Source: Helianthus annuus
Taxonomy: Eukaryota; Streptophyta; Magnoliopsida; Asterales; Asteraceae
NCBI RefSeq assembly: GCF_002127325.2
Contig: NC_035436.2
Span: 15,845,194-15,909,193 of the forward strand
Reading direction: 5' to 3'
Length of the DNA stretch: 64,000 nucleotides
Under the pieces are notes generated by a model. The model saw only the letters and a list, made by a program, of their open reading frames with translations. It was not told the DNA's origin and made no database searches. Position numbers and translations under genes: made by a program. This document shows positions 32,980-43,888 of this stretch, piece by piece (the first letter of the stretch is position 1; each line of letters begins with the position of its first letter).

Positions 32980-33720
32980 TTATTTAGGACCTTTATTTCT
33001 CACCAAAAGTTCCTTAGCTTGTCTTTTAAATTCAGCTTCAAATTCCTTGGAACTTAGATCATCTTCATCCCTACACAGTGTAAGTTCAAGGAGATCCTGC
33101 AAATCTTCAGCACTCAGGTCAAGTGCTTCTTTCCTTGATATGTACTTCACTTCACCATTGGTTCTGACAAGAGTCAATACGTGGATCTTTTGATCAGACA
33201 TCCACTTTAGTATTTTAAACCAAATGGGTTTCTTGGGAGAGATTTATTCTTTGATGAGTTAGGGGATGATGGCCTTGTAAACACTTGCAGACTTTCAGAC
33301 ATTCTGTTGAAGGCCAATTCAATGACTTTGTTAGTTGCAGCTATGTCTTCTGCAGTTTCTTTTTCAATAAGCTCTTGCCTTTCAATGTTTGTCATGCCCG
33401 TTGAAGTGTTTGGTGATGTAGGTTTTGTTAATACCTTCTTAACAAGGTTTTGAAGCTTTGTTGAGCTGTCTTCTTTTAGACCCATTTTCATGATGGTGTC
33501 CTTGAAGTACTCTGCTTCCTTTTCTTTGACCTCTTCTTCAGTCAGCTGTTTACCTTCTTCTTGGTTTGGCACAAAAATAGGATTGTCTGCTGATTTGAAC
33601 ATTGTTCTAAGGTTTTCTATCTGCTGTTCAAGCTTCATCATTTGTTCATGTTTCCTTGAAGCGCCTGAAACAGTTATCTTTCTTTTCTTTAGCCTTTCAT
33701 AGGCTTCATCAGTCTACTGC
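32980..33720 (-). pseudogene. F ORF, C-terminal pieces
   Basis: Two frames: 33641-33207 (MMKLEQQIENLRTMFKSADN..., ending PRNPFGLKY; its frame extends upstream to about 33716) and 33201-32980 (MSDQKIHVLTLVRTNGEVK... ending VRNKGPK). They are separated by a one-base shift near 33205 and both belong to the same ancestral ORF as 33689-36172. The last piece, with HVLTLVRTNGEV and LSAEDLQDLLELTLCRDEDD, has the look of a conserved C-terminal domain, unrecognised. An in-frame TAG at about 33715 separates this from the larger upstream frame. Confidence 0.7.
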
Positions 33721-36172
33721 CTTGACCATTTTGATATGGCTTCAACAGTACCCATTTTTGCATCCACCAGCTCCCTTTTCTTTCCTTTATACTCTTCAGT
33801 GAGGTCAGCAATGAGCTTTTTGTATTTGCTCCAGTTTGGAGCATCTTCTTCTTTGTAGGATCATTCTTGATTCTTTCAATCCTTTCTACCTCATGCTTTA
33901 GAGCAACTAATGGCCATTCTTCGAACTGTTGTTCTTCAGCAGGATAGAATTTCTCTTTTATGATATAGGCTAGATATTGTTTTCTTAATTTTTTCTTTTG
34001 ATCATCCTTTTCCTTGATTAGTTCTTGTGCGAATTCTTCTATCTGCTTTACTTTTGTGAAGTAGAACTCCAGTCTTTTAGCAATGCCTTCGTCACTTAGA
34101 CCTTCACTTTCACTATCAACCTTAGCTCTTACTTTAGCTTGCCTTGCCTTGATCTTGAGGTAATCATCCATATCTTCTGGTGCCATGTAGCCTATGAGTG
34201 AGGAGAATCTTCTTTTTGAAGGATCCTCTTCTGCATAGAATTGCCTCATTTCATTTTTGATAGCTTCAAGTTCCAGTGGATATTTTGCAGCATTGGGATC
34301 ATGTATACCCTCATCGGCAGAGATTGGCTTTCTTTTTCTACTGAAGAGCTTTGGTTGTGATGTAGGAAAGGTGAGAGCAGTGGTGGATGGTTGACTAACA
34401 GCTGTTGAAACAACTGGTGCTTCAACCGCTGTTGTCATTACAACTACTGATGTATCAGCAGATGTCTTCTGCTTTTGAGCAGGGGTTATGATGGCAGTTG
34501 TTTGAGTGGTGATGAGTGGCTGACTAACAGTAGTTGAAACAACTGGTGTTTCAACCCATGTTGCCATTACAACAGATGTTGTAACATCTGTTGTCTTCTG
34601 CTTTTTGGCAGGGGGTGATGAAGGTTTGGTTGTTTTTGATGGTGATGGTGGTTTTTGTGCTGTAGACACAGATGGTAGTGGAACAGTAGTTGTGGTGGTG
34701 TGTGGTGATGTGGTGTGTGTTGATACTGCAGTTTTGGTTTGGCTACTTTCTGGCTCAACATATATACCATCATCCATTCCCTTTTTCTTCCACTTAATCT
34801 TCTCCCCCTTTTTGGCATTATCTGAGAAGGGTTCGTTCATGAAGAGAACAGTGGAGGGAACCTTTCCAGAGGCACTTTGAATGTGAGCCTTTATAGCTTT
34901 AATATCTGCCTGAGTATCTTTGAATCTTGATTCCACCATATTTGTCAGCTTTTGAACATGTATGGCATGCTGCTGATCTGCCATCTGCTTTTGTCTTTCT
35001 AGCAGTGGTTGGAATAAGTTCCATAACTCATTTGCAGCAGGTGCTTGTTGAGCAGATGCTTGAGCAGGAGGAGCAGTTGATTGGGCTTTCTGAGCTTTTA
35101 ACAGCTGCTGCACCATATCTTTTATTTCAGCAACTGAGGTTTCAAGGTTTTCGACCCTGCCCGTCAATTCCTGATATCTTGAATCATCACCTGAGTTAAC
35201 AGGATCATCTGAATCCCCACCAGAAGTGGTTTTACCAATTAATGACTTAGGAACAGAGTCCCAAATGTCAGCCATTGATGCCCCTTGTTCTTGGTACTGG
35301 GGACTTCTTTCTTCAGCACTTGATAACCTTTTGATGTTACCAGTGGTTAAAACAATTTCACTGGTGGTTCTCAGTGGTGCTATTGAAGAAATTGCCTTCA
35401 AGGGAGTCTTATGAATGTAACCACTGTCCAAATGTAAACCAGTGGGTTCAACATTTGTAGTGGCTGCTCCACTTGAACTACTGACAGGAATTACTTGTAA
35501 TTCCTGTAGTGTAACCTCCTCAGTCGTTGCTGGGATAACAGAAGTTTCAACATCAGACCCAGTCACCTGTTGAAGTATGCTCTCAGTGATAGGTGTTTGA
35601 GAGGAACTGGTTTGTGTCTGAGTAACATCAGCTGCATGCAACAAAGGTATAGTGGATGGTGGTATTATGTGAGGTGAGGGTAAAGGGGTTGAAAGAGACA
35701 TGGCCTTGGGATCAGGACTGTGGAAGAAGGATCCGAGTGGGTCCAGAGCTTCATATTGTGGGGTCCCTGTGCTTACAACCTGATCCTTTTGTGAGGATGC
35801 AGGAGGAGTTTGAGGCAAGGGTTGAGATCTTTCTTCCATCTGCTGTGAGGAAGTAGCAGCAGTGGTTATTGGTGACTTTTGTGCTGTCACTGGCATTGTC
35901 TCTGGGACCTCATCTTCCAGAAATGCCTTTGTTTTGGGTTTGGTGGGCTTTCTGGATATTTTTCTTTTTGTCTTTTTAGTGGTGGCAGGTGTGGGTTTCA
36001 AAACAGTGGGTGTGCTGCTTTGATCACCTGGAGCAGTGGGCTCAGCAGCAGATACCTGAGGAGCAGTTTCATCTGCTAAATTCTGCTCAGGCACCTCTGC
36101 ATTTGTTTTTATTGGTGCCAACATTCTAGAGAATGTTTCAGATGTTAAACAGTTTATTTTAAAAGAAGCCAC
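33689..36172 (-). pseudogene. F ORF, central part (large low-complexity protein)
   Basis: 827 aa of mainly Thr/Ser/Pro/Gln-rich sequence. Seen in order: a basic RKPTKPKTK stretch near residue 75; long TTSSQ/PST-rich linkers; a coiled-coil candidate (VENLETSVAEIKDMVQQLL) near 340; another T/P-rich linker (TTTTTVPLPS); and a charged helical region near 650-730 (EFYFTKVKQIEEFAQELI). A frameshift near 33858 changes the tail; the other frame reads WSKYKKLIADLTEEYK there. It overlaps the N-terminal frame by 19 bases in a different register. From memory, similar proteins in Tanacetum and Artemisia are labelled 'synaptobrevin, longin-like', a name that need not describe function. No pol motif. Confidence 0.7.
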
Positions 36173-36981
36173 TTGTTTGGCAAATCTGCATCTTTCTCTA
36201 CAAATTTTTGTTCAAAATAGTAGCTTAAAAATCTTGGAAAGAGCAGAAATGCCATATTATCAACGTTTTTTACCAAATCATCAAATATTTCCTGGGAGTA
36301 ATTAAAGTTTTCATTGTTTAAAATTGCATACCCCAGACATTGAATTTTTGTTGGTATTTCATTAAAAGACGTTGTTTTATTAGAAACACACATTAATAGT
36401 GTGTGAAATAAAAATCTGGGTGCAGAAGGAAAATAACCCTTTTGTAAGGTATCCCTTTTTGGGTGCTCTGCATAGCCCCTGTTCATGAAATCCTTTTTCA
36501 ACTCGGTTTTAGAAAATGAGGTTTTACCTTTCAAGTCATCGAGTTTGAAGACTTCAGAAATAGATTGTGGAGAGATTTGAATCTTCTTACCCTGTATCGA
36601 GGAGTTGATGGTTGTGATGATGTCTCCTTGTTTTTCAAGGGTGGCATTTTTCCAGAACTCTCTCTGGGTTTGAAGATAAATGGGAGCGTCTGCTATTAAC
36701 AAAGTTTTATACTTTGATGCAGATAGGGTATCAATGATGGAGTCGGAGGTGTTGTCAGTTGTGGGTTTTGTGAGTATACCCACATAATTGTGAGGGGCTT
36801 TGTAACGGATTTCTGTGGTTTCGACGGCCATTTGAGTGGCGTCTGTTGGGGTGGAGGAAGAAGATGGTTTTGATTTTGACTTGGATTTTGATTTCGTCAT
36901 TTTTGATGAAGAAGATCGAAGAGAGTTTTTTTGTGAAGAAGAGTGGGAAACTGCTTTGAGAAGAGAATTTTTGGAATTCAA
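36154..36981 (-). pseudogene. F ORF, N-terminal domain
   Basis: 275 aa from ATG 36981. After a Ser/Lys-rich start comes a folded-looking part of about 200 residues (ADAPIYLQTQREFWKN, IQISPQSISEVFKLDD, FPSAPRFLFHTLLMCVSNKT, FNYSQEIFDDLVKNVDNMAF, LLFPRFLSYYFEQKF). This layout matches, from memory, the conserved N-terminal domain of an abundant Asteraceae retroelement protein. The frame ends at TAA (36154-36156), while the -1/+2 register continues as SFKINCLTSETF into the central part, so a one-base change near 36160 probably split one ORF. Programmed frameshifting is possible but less likely. Confidence 0.72.
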
Positions 36982-38894
36982 TTCGACAGTGTGAGCCCCT
37001 GTTTGGGTTTAATCAGGGTTTTATTTTAGGGTAAAAGTGAATGTTGATGTGGCAGCGGTTATTATGATCTGACGGCTAAAAAACTGACCACGTGCCAACC
37101 CCTGATGAAATGGTAAATAATGGAGGACAGTTGTTTTGATAACCACTGATGAATCAAGCATCAGTAGTTACAACGGTAACGAAATGAAGCAGTGGGTGTA
37201 TCAGTGGATAGAACAATAATTTTAAACATCAGTGTTTTTGAGAGAACAGAGGTTGACTATCAGCAGTGGACAGACTTTAGAGAGCAGATGTTGAGGCGCA
37301 ACAGCATTTAAGGAACAATAGTGGTTAAAGAGAATAATGAGGATCATTAGTATAACAACTGTTTGTGCAGCAGTGTTTTGACTTTTGACAAATAATTTTA
37401 GCATCTGCTTGTTCAGGTGTAGGAATTGATTTTGTCTCGTGAAAGCACAATATCTTATCTAACATCTGTTGAGCACCAGAAATGCTATTCTTAACAAAAT
37501 ACATTTTAGATATATATTATCAAGATTAAATTGCCAGCAGTTATCTACAGAAATTTTTGTTCAAGGTTTTGCCAAATGTCCATTATTCCAGACAGTGGTT
37601 TAGCATCCCAGATGATGAAGACAATTCTACTAAAGCTACTCATTTTATGTCTAATTACTTGAACTAGAACATGAGTATCTCAGTAGTCCAAAATCAATTT
37701 GCAATCAATTTTTTGATATGTGACAACCAAACTTGAGCTTAACATGAACTTGATATGTGTGCCATTTCCTTTTGATCAGATTTAAGGATAGTAATTTCAC
37801 ACAAAAATAAGGAAATTACATCCTGACCAGAGATGAACTTTTACTAACAAAAAAGAGTAAAAGTACAAAATATTTTTTTAAAAAGAAATATATATCTGGT
37901 TTTATTTAGAGAAAAACACCATAAAAAAATTAAAGGATGTTTTGAAAATTATCAAAAGAATCTGACAGCTTTTCAATAAGTTCATGATCATATCATTCTC
38001 AAGTTATTTTGACCATTGTTTGGGGTCATTTTCTTGTCGATTGATTGTAAATTCTTCTTTTAAGGTCAATCACTGGGAATGTCATTGTTACCTGAACAAT
38101 TCCTATATTGATGAATGCACACAGTTGCATGATTCCATTGTTTTACCCAACTTTAACCTCAAGAGTGTTTTATGCTTATACTCTTTTCTTTTGATTTCAA
38201 AAGTTTTGAGATAAACACACTTTGAGATTTGTTCATTTCCCTTCTCCCTTTTTACCCTTTCCATTTACATGTTCAGAAATACTCATTGGGAGATTTTATC
38301 CTATAATCCAGAATCATTTTGAAGTAATGTTTTGAGAGATCTAGCCACATTTGTACATGTTTTATTACCAGATCTCACATTACGTATGATTTGGACTATT
38401 TTGACACCTTATTTTCACAATGTGTTTTGACAAAGTTGATTTGGTCCTTTTGAAGATTCTCAACCTGCCTTTGAGCACATAAGAAGTTTTGACTAAAGCT
38501 TTATTTCCCTCTTTCTATGTCAGCAGAACACTAGTGTTTAGATGAACATAGGTTTTGCTGATATGAGGTACATACTTTAGTGTAAAATATGAAAACATCA
38601 CAAATTTCATAACAACAGTTGAAATCAATTTTTAATGAAGATGAGCACACCATAGTTACCAGATAAGTTTCCAGATCTGGAAACTATGAGTGATTTGTGC
38701 ATGACATCACCAGTTGTATGATATTTGTGAATCTTATGACATCTTGGTTGTTTTACAGAGCTTTTGAGTCATCATTTTGAACATGATTTCTCGTTACTCT
38801 GTTTTTTCAACTGAATACAATCAACCTTAGTATCAATGAATTTTGAGCTGAACTGCTATGTCAAATTGATTGTTAGATCGAATTTGACTGCCCA
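36982..38894 (-). other. F leader, about 1.9 kb non-coding
   Basis: AT-rich sequence between the PBS and the ORF start with no credible coding frame. In a full copia element gag-pol would lie here or before the extra ORF; no trace of either is visible. Confidence 0.6.
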
Positions 38895-38907
38895 GGCTCT
38901 GATACCA
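38895..38907 (-). other. Primer binding site of element F (tRNA-iMet)
   Basis: TGGTATCAGAGCC on the minus strand, two bases from the LTR; it fixes element orientation. Confidence 0.95.
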
Positions 38908-38909
38908 AT

Positions 38910-39698
38910 TGTTAGGATCGGAGGCTCTCATGATTGTGTTTGTTTGTATAAATTGATCATTCAGAGAATATTTAAACAGTGAAAAGTGCAGCGGAAATGA
39001 ATACAAACTTTGTAAACACAATCCAAAGAAGAGAATAGTATGATAAACAATTGCTTCACATTAAAATGATTGAATTACAAAGCAAATGATTACAAGCATG
39101 CTTACAATACTAAGCTCCCCCTCAGCCTGATACTCCAAGGTTGGTTGCACAAGATGAAAGGATTGGACTGGAGAAGAAGAATCTACTCAGTCAATCAAAT
39201 GTAACACTACAGGGTACTGCTCCATTTATAGGCAAACCAAACCACTGAAGCATCTCAGCTGACATCACCATGATAGTGACATCTAACAAACTAACAACCT
39301 ATATACACTGTTCTAAACAAACTACTGATATGCAACATCTGATTATCAGTACAATACAAAACAAGAGATAACAACTGCTTCACGTTCCACTGTTGTAGCC
39401 TGAGCACTGATGTTGAACTTCAGTGCTTTCATCAAAGGTGATCAGTCTTTGAGTGGGCAGTGCTTGTGTCTTCAGCAGTAGATAGAGCAACAGTGTTTGT
39501 CTTCAGCAGTCTTTAGGATCTCATCTGTGTTTGGTTCATTAGTGGTTATAGTGAGCAGTACTTAAGATCCATCAGCTGTTTAGAATACCACTGTCAAGGG
39601 GAAAGCAAAGTGTAAATAGCTGCTTATTGTTAGTCCACTGATGTGATCCGGTTTTGGCTTTACATTATCTGTTCCTCTGGTAGGGTTCAATCCCAACA
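38910..39698 (-). repeat. Element F 5' LTR
   Basis: 789 bp, TGTT...AACA ends. Contains a TATAAATG site on the minus strand at 39223-39230, the likely core promoter. Confidence 0.93.
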
Positions 39699-39703
39699 AC
39701 ATG

Positions 39704-41353
39704 GAATGGGAGGGAATTAAAAATATGGTAGAAAGGAAATTCTGCCCTCCCAATGAAGAGGAACAGATAGCAAATGAGTTTCTGAACGTTAGAATGACCG
39801 GGGTAGATAGTAAGGGGTATACTACCACATTCTTTGAATATGCTAGAATAGTACCAACCCTTGCATCACCTGAACCGGTATTAATCTCCCGTTATATCTG
39901 GGGATTAATCGGAGAGATTAGGCATGTAGTCAAGGCAGCTAGACCCCAAACCATAGAAGAAGCTGTAGAACTAGCCAATACCTTGACTGATGAACTAGTG
40001 CGAACTAGAGAAGAAGACCGGAAGAGAAACCTATCCCAAAGGCTTACTCAAGCATTCCGTTCTGGGAATTCCAACCATAGAAATGTAGGTTCTACCTCTG
40101 CACCATATTGCAGGTATTGCAAAAGAAAGCATTCTAGAAGATACTCCATATATTGCAATTTCTGCAAAATATCGGGACACAAGGAAGAAGACTGCAGGAA
40201 GAAAGCCAACAGGATATGCTACAATTGTGGGGAGCAAGGTCACATCAAGCCAAACTGTCCGAAATTAGCCCCAGCTGCAAACAACAAGAACACTAAAAAT
40301 GCTAGAGCATTTGTTCTAACTGCAGATGAAGCCAAGATGATTCCAGACGTCATAGCTGGTACGTTTTTAGTTAATGATATTTTTGCTAAAGTGTTATTTG
40401 ACGCTGGTGTAAACCAAAGTTTTATTAATACTTCGTTCTGCAAACTTCTGAATCAATCATTAACTAAACTGCCACAAGAATGTCTAGTAGAGACAGCAAA
40501 TGGAGAAACCATTAGGATTTCTGAAATCTTGCAGGAAGCAAGAATAGAAATTTTTAATCAAAAGTTTATTGCAAACCTTTACCCAATGAATCTGGCAGGA
40601 TTCGATGTTGTGTTAGGAATGGATTGGTTAATAGCCAATAAAACCAGTATTTTGTGTGATCAAAAGTCAATTCAAGTAAATTCACTAAGGGGTGAAAAGA
40701 TCACAATTAAAGGAGATAAACCATCTAGATCCACTAAATTCATCTCTATGATGAAAACTGCAAGTTATATAAGAAAAGGATCTATAGTGTATTTGATTTC
40801 TATAATCACTAACACTAAAGGAAAAGAACTAAAAGACATTTCAGTAGTGTCCCAGTTTTCAGATGTCTTTCCAAAGCAATTGCCAGGATTACCACCAGAC
40901 ACGGAAGTCGAATTCAGAATCCATTTGCTACCAGGGACAGCACCGATTGCCAAAGCACCTTACCGTTTGGCACCCGCTGAAATGCAAGAACTGAAGAAAC
41001 AATTAGACGAATTGTTGGAGAAAGGATTCATACAGCCAAGCTCATCTCCTTGGGGAGCACCGATTTTATTTGTCAAAAAGAAGGACGGATCAATGCGTAT
41101 GTGCATTGACTACTGTGAATTGAACAAGGTCACGATTAAGAATCGGTATCCATTACCGAGGATCGATGATATGTTCGATCAACTTCAAGGAGCTCGATTT
41201 TTCTCTAAAATCGATTTAAGATCAGGGTATCATCATTTAAAGGTTCAGGGAGAGGATATTCCTAAAACCGGATTTAGAACAAGGTATGGTCATTATGAAT
41301 TTACTGTCATGCCATTTGGTTTAACCAATGCCCAGCTGCATTTATGGACATGA
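39704..41353 (+). pseudogene. C gag C-terminal part, protease and RT N-terminal part
   Basis: One open frame continuing gag from 32133. Gag core end ([30 protein letters not shown]), a degraded first zinc motif (CRYCKRKH...), CCHC knuckles [14 protein letters not shown] and [14 protein letters not shown], then protease where the active site reads DAGV (40400-40411) instead of DSGA/DTGA, then RT fingers ([20 protein letters not shown]) and [14 protein letters not shown]. It ends at 41353 because one C is missing near 41330 within NAPAAF. The altered protease motif would by itself inactivate polyprotein processing. Confidence 0.92.
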
Positions 41354-42291
41354 TGAACCGAATATGTAAGCCATATTTGGATAAATTCATAATTGTCTTC
41401 ATAGATGATATTCTAATTTACTCTAAGAGTAAGGAAGAGCATGCAAAGCACTTGCACTTACTTTTAAGTTTATTAAGAAAGGAAAAGCTTTACGCTAAGT
41501 TTTCAAAGTGTGAGTTTTGGTTAGAGCAGGTACAATTTCTTGGACTTTTAGTGAATCATGAAGGAATCCATGTGGATCCAACAAAGATCGAGGCGATTAC
41601 CAAATGGAAAACCCCTGAGTCACCAACCGATGTTAGAAGTTTCTTAGGATTGGCCGGTTATTATAGAAGATTTATTCAGGATTTTTCTAGAATAGCCATT
41701 CCTTTAGCTAAGTTAACTTGTAAATCTGTTAAGTTTGAATGGGGACCAAAACAAGAAGAAGCCTCTAGAATCCTTAAGCAAAGATTGACCCATGAACCTA
41801 TACTAGCATTACCAGAAGGAACGGAAGACTTTGTAGTCTATTGTGACGCTTCTAAGTTAGGTTATGGATGTGTGCTGATGCAACGTCAAAAGGTTATAGC
41901 TTATGCCTCTAGACAGCTTAAGAATCATGAAGAAAATTACTCAACCCATGATTTGGAACTAGGAGCTATAATTTTTGCCCTTAAAATTTGGAGAAATTAT
42001 CTTTATGGTAGTAAGTTTACCGTATTCACAGATCATAAGAGTTTAAGATATGTTTTTGGGCAAAAAGAGTTGAATATGAGACAAAGTCATTGGATGGAAT
42101 TACTTAGTGATTATGATTGTGATATTCAGTATCATGCAGGAAAAGCTAATGTAGTGGCAGATGCTTTAAGTCGAAAGTATCACGAAAAGCCGAAAAGGGT
42201 ACGTTCTCTTAAATTAAATCTACAAATAGATTTAAACGATCAGATTAGAAAAGCACAAGAATCAGTAATCAAGGAAGATACTGAAAATTAA
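41344..42291 (+). pseudogene. C pol: RT palm to RNase H
   Basis: Continues in the shifted frame: [19 protein letters not shown] in [43 protein letters not shown], RNase [38 protein letters not shown], and the tether [17 protein letters not shown]. It ends at TAA 42289-42291. RT and RNase H catalytic residues are present. Confidence 0.92.
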
Positions 42292-43117
42292 AAGGAATGA
42301 TTAAGGAGTTAGAACAAGGGACAGATGGAATTTGGAGATTTCATAAAAAGAGAATGTGGATACCTAAATTAGAAAATTTACGTCACCGTATATTAGAAGA
42401 AGCTCATAATTCTAAATATACGATGCATCCAGGAAGTGATAAAATGTACCAGGATTTAAGGAAAATTTTCTGGTGGATAGATATGTAAAAGGATTAGCAG
42501 CTTATGTTTCTAAATGTTTAACTTGTTCACAAGTAAAAGCTGAACATCAGAAACCCTCAGGTTTGTTACAGCAGTTAGAAATGCCAGTTTGGAAATGGAA
42601 ATTGATAACAATGGATTTTGTTACCAAACTACCCAAAACAAGAAAAGGTAATGATACAATCTGGGTGATTGTAGATAGGCTAACCAAGTCAGCTCATTTC
42701 CTAATGAAGGAAACTTTCAGTATGGAACAATTAGCCAAATTGTATGTAAATGAAATTGTTTCATTACATGGAATTCCTTTATCAATTGTTTCTGATAGGA
42801 ATAGCCGTTTTACCTCTCATTTTTGGTCAAGTTTCCAAAAGGCAATGGGAACCAAGTTAAATCTAAGCACAGCTTATCATCCTCAAACGGACGGGCAAAG
42901 TGAAAGGACAATTCAAATAATGGAGGACATGCTTAGAGCTTGTGTAATTGATTTCGGAGGTAATTGGGATGATCACTTACCTTTAATAGAATTTTCTTAT
43001 AATAACAGTTATCACACAAGTATCAATGCTGCACCATTCGAAGCACTTTTATGGACGAAAGTGCAGAACCCCAGTCTGTTGGGCAGAAATTGGGGAAAAG
43101 CAACTATCTGGACCTGA
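42292..43117 (+). pseudogene. C pol: integrase HHCC and core
   Basis: Reads [44 protein letters not shown] (42486-42488), then [44 protein letters not shown] and [12 protein letters not shown] giving the D-D-E residues. A shift near 43050 (LLWTKVQ for LYGRKCR) ends the frame at 43117. Confidence 0.9.
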
Positions 43118-43851
43118 GATAGTACAAGAAACAACAGATAAGATCATTCAAGTCAAGGAACGACTAAAAGCAGCACGTGATCGACAGAAGAGCTACGCTG
43201 ATAATAGACGTAAGCCGTTAGAATTCAAAGTAGGTGAGAAAGTGTTGTTAAAAGTCTCTCCCTGGAAAGGAGTGGTAAGATTCTTTAAAAGAGGAAAGCT
43301 AAGTCCCATGTATATTGGACCTTTCGAGATTATTAGAAGAATAGGACCAGTAGCCTATCAGCTACAACTGCCAGAGGAAATGGCAGGAATACATGATGTA
43401 TTTCATGTATCTAATCTCAAGAAATGCTTAGCCGATGAATCACTTGTAGTGCCTCTTAAGGATATAGAGGTAAATGAACAACTCAAGTTTGTAGAAAGGC
43501 CTCTACAAATTGAAGATAGAAAAGTTAAGAACCTCAAGCACAAGAGACTAGTTCTGGTCAAAGTAAAAAAAGGGTAGTTGCACGGTACCCCTGACCGCGG
43601 AAGGGATCTCCCTTCCCAGTTTACCACCCGACAAGGATCCCTGGCGGCAAATACCCATAGCCATCAAAGAGGGGTAAGAAACATGTTTCGAACCCGAGAC
43701 CTCGAGTGTCCTCGGTCCGGCTTTAAAGCGGGTGTCGGTGGCCATCAAAGAGTGTCCTGGTTAAAGTAAAGTGGAACTCCAAAAGAGGACCTGAGTACAC
43801 ATGGGAGCTTGAATCAGAAATGCAAAGGAAATATGCACACTTGTTCCAGTA
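43026..43851 (+). pseudogene. C pol: integrase C-terminal part and chromodomain-like tail, split by a SINE
   Basis: From the shifted frame: [72 protein letters not shown], and the start of the tail [12 protein letters not shown]. The SINE (43568-43756) interrupts here. After it [19 protein letters not shown] resumes and ends HLFQ and TAG at 43849-43851. Tail type is the Tekay/Del chromodomain-like form. Confidence 0.9.
43568..43756 (-). mobile_element. SINE inserted in the C chromodomain
   Basis: A 189-bp insert flanked by 14-bp duplications CTGGTCAAAGTAAA (43554-43567) and CTGGTTAAAGTAAA (43757-43770), one mismatch. Removing it rejoins VLVKVK to [11 protein letters not shown]. On the minus strand it contains GGTTCGAAAC (43685-43694), a good tRNA-type box B, and ends CCCTTTT next to the left TSD, as in plant SINEs with T-rich ends. 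A clear box A is not seen. A 12-bp direct repeat GCCATCAAAGAG occurs at 43660-43671 and 43741-43752. The long TSD argues for LINE-assisted insertion rather than a MITE. Confidence 0.75.
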
Positions 43852-43875
43852 GACCTCGAGGACGAGCTCTAAAAC

Positions 43876-43888
43876 AAGGTGGGGAGGA
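43876..43888 (+). other. Polypurine tract of element C
   Basis: AAGGTGGGGAGGA, identical to that of E, directly before the LTR. Confidence 0.9.

Larger units (their letters stand above)
32134..39698 (-). mobile_element. Element F: non-autonomous LTR retroelement with a large non-pol ORF
   Basis: 7.6 kb, minus strand: 3' LTR 32134-32943, PPT, a degraded ORF of about 1,350 codons (32980-36981), a 1.9-kb leader, tRNA-iMet PBS and 5' LTR 38910-39698, with ACATG TSDs. LTR ends are TGTT...AACA. No gag zinc knuckle, protease, RT, RNase H or integrase motif is present. LTRs differ at about 14 sites plus 4- and 17-bp indels (1.8 %). Short LTRs with TGTT ends suggest a Ty1/copia relative (SIRE-type elements carry an extra env-like ORF after pol), but without pol the superfamily is open. 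Confidence 0.88.

Noticed and set aside
34605..36079. Plus-strand ORFs opposite the F ORF
   Set aside because: Low-complexity complement of Thr/Pro-rich coding sequence.
43568..43756. Insert in C as a MITE
   Set aside because: No terminal inverted repeats; 14-bp TSD and box B fit a SINE better.
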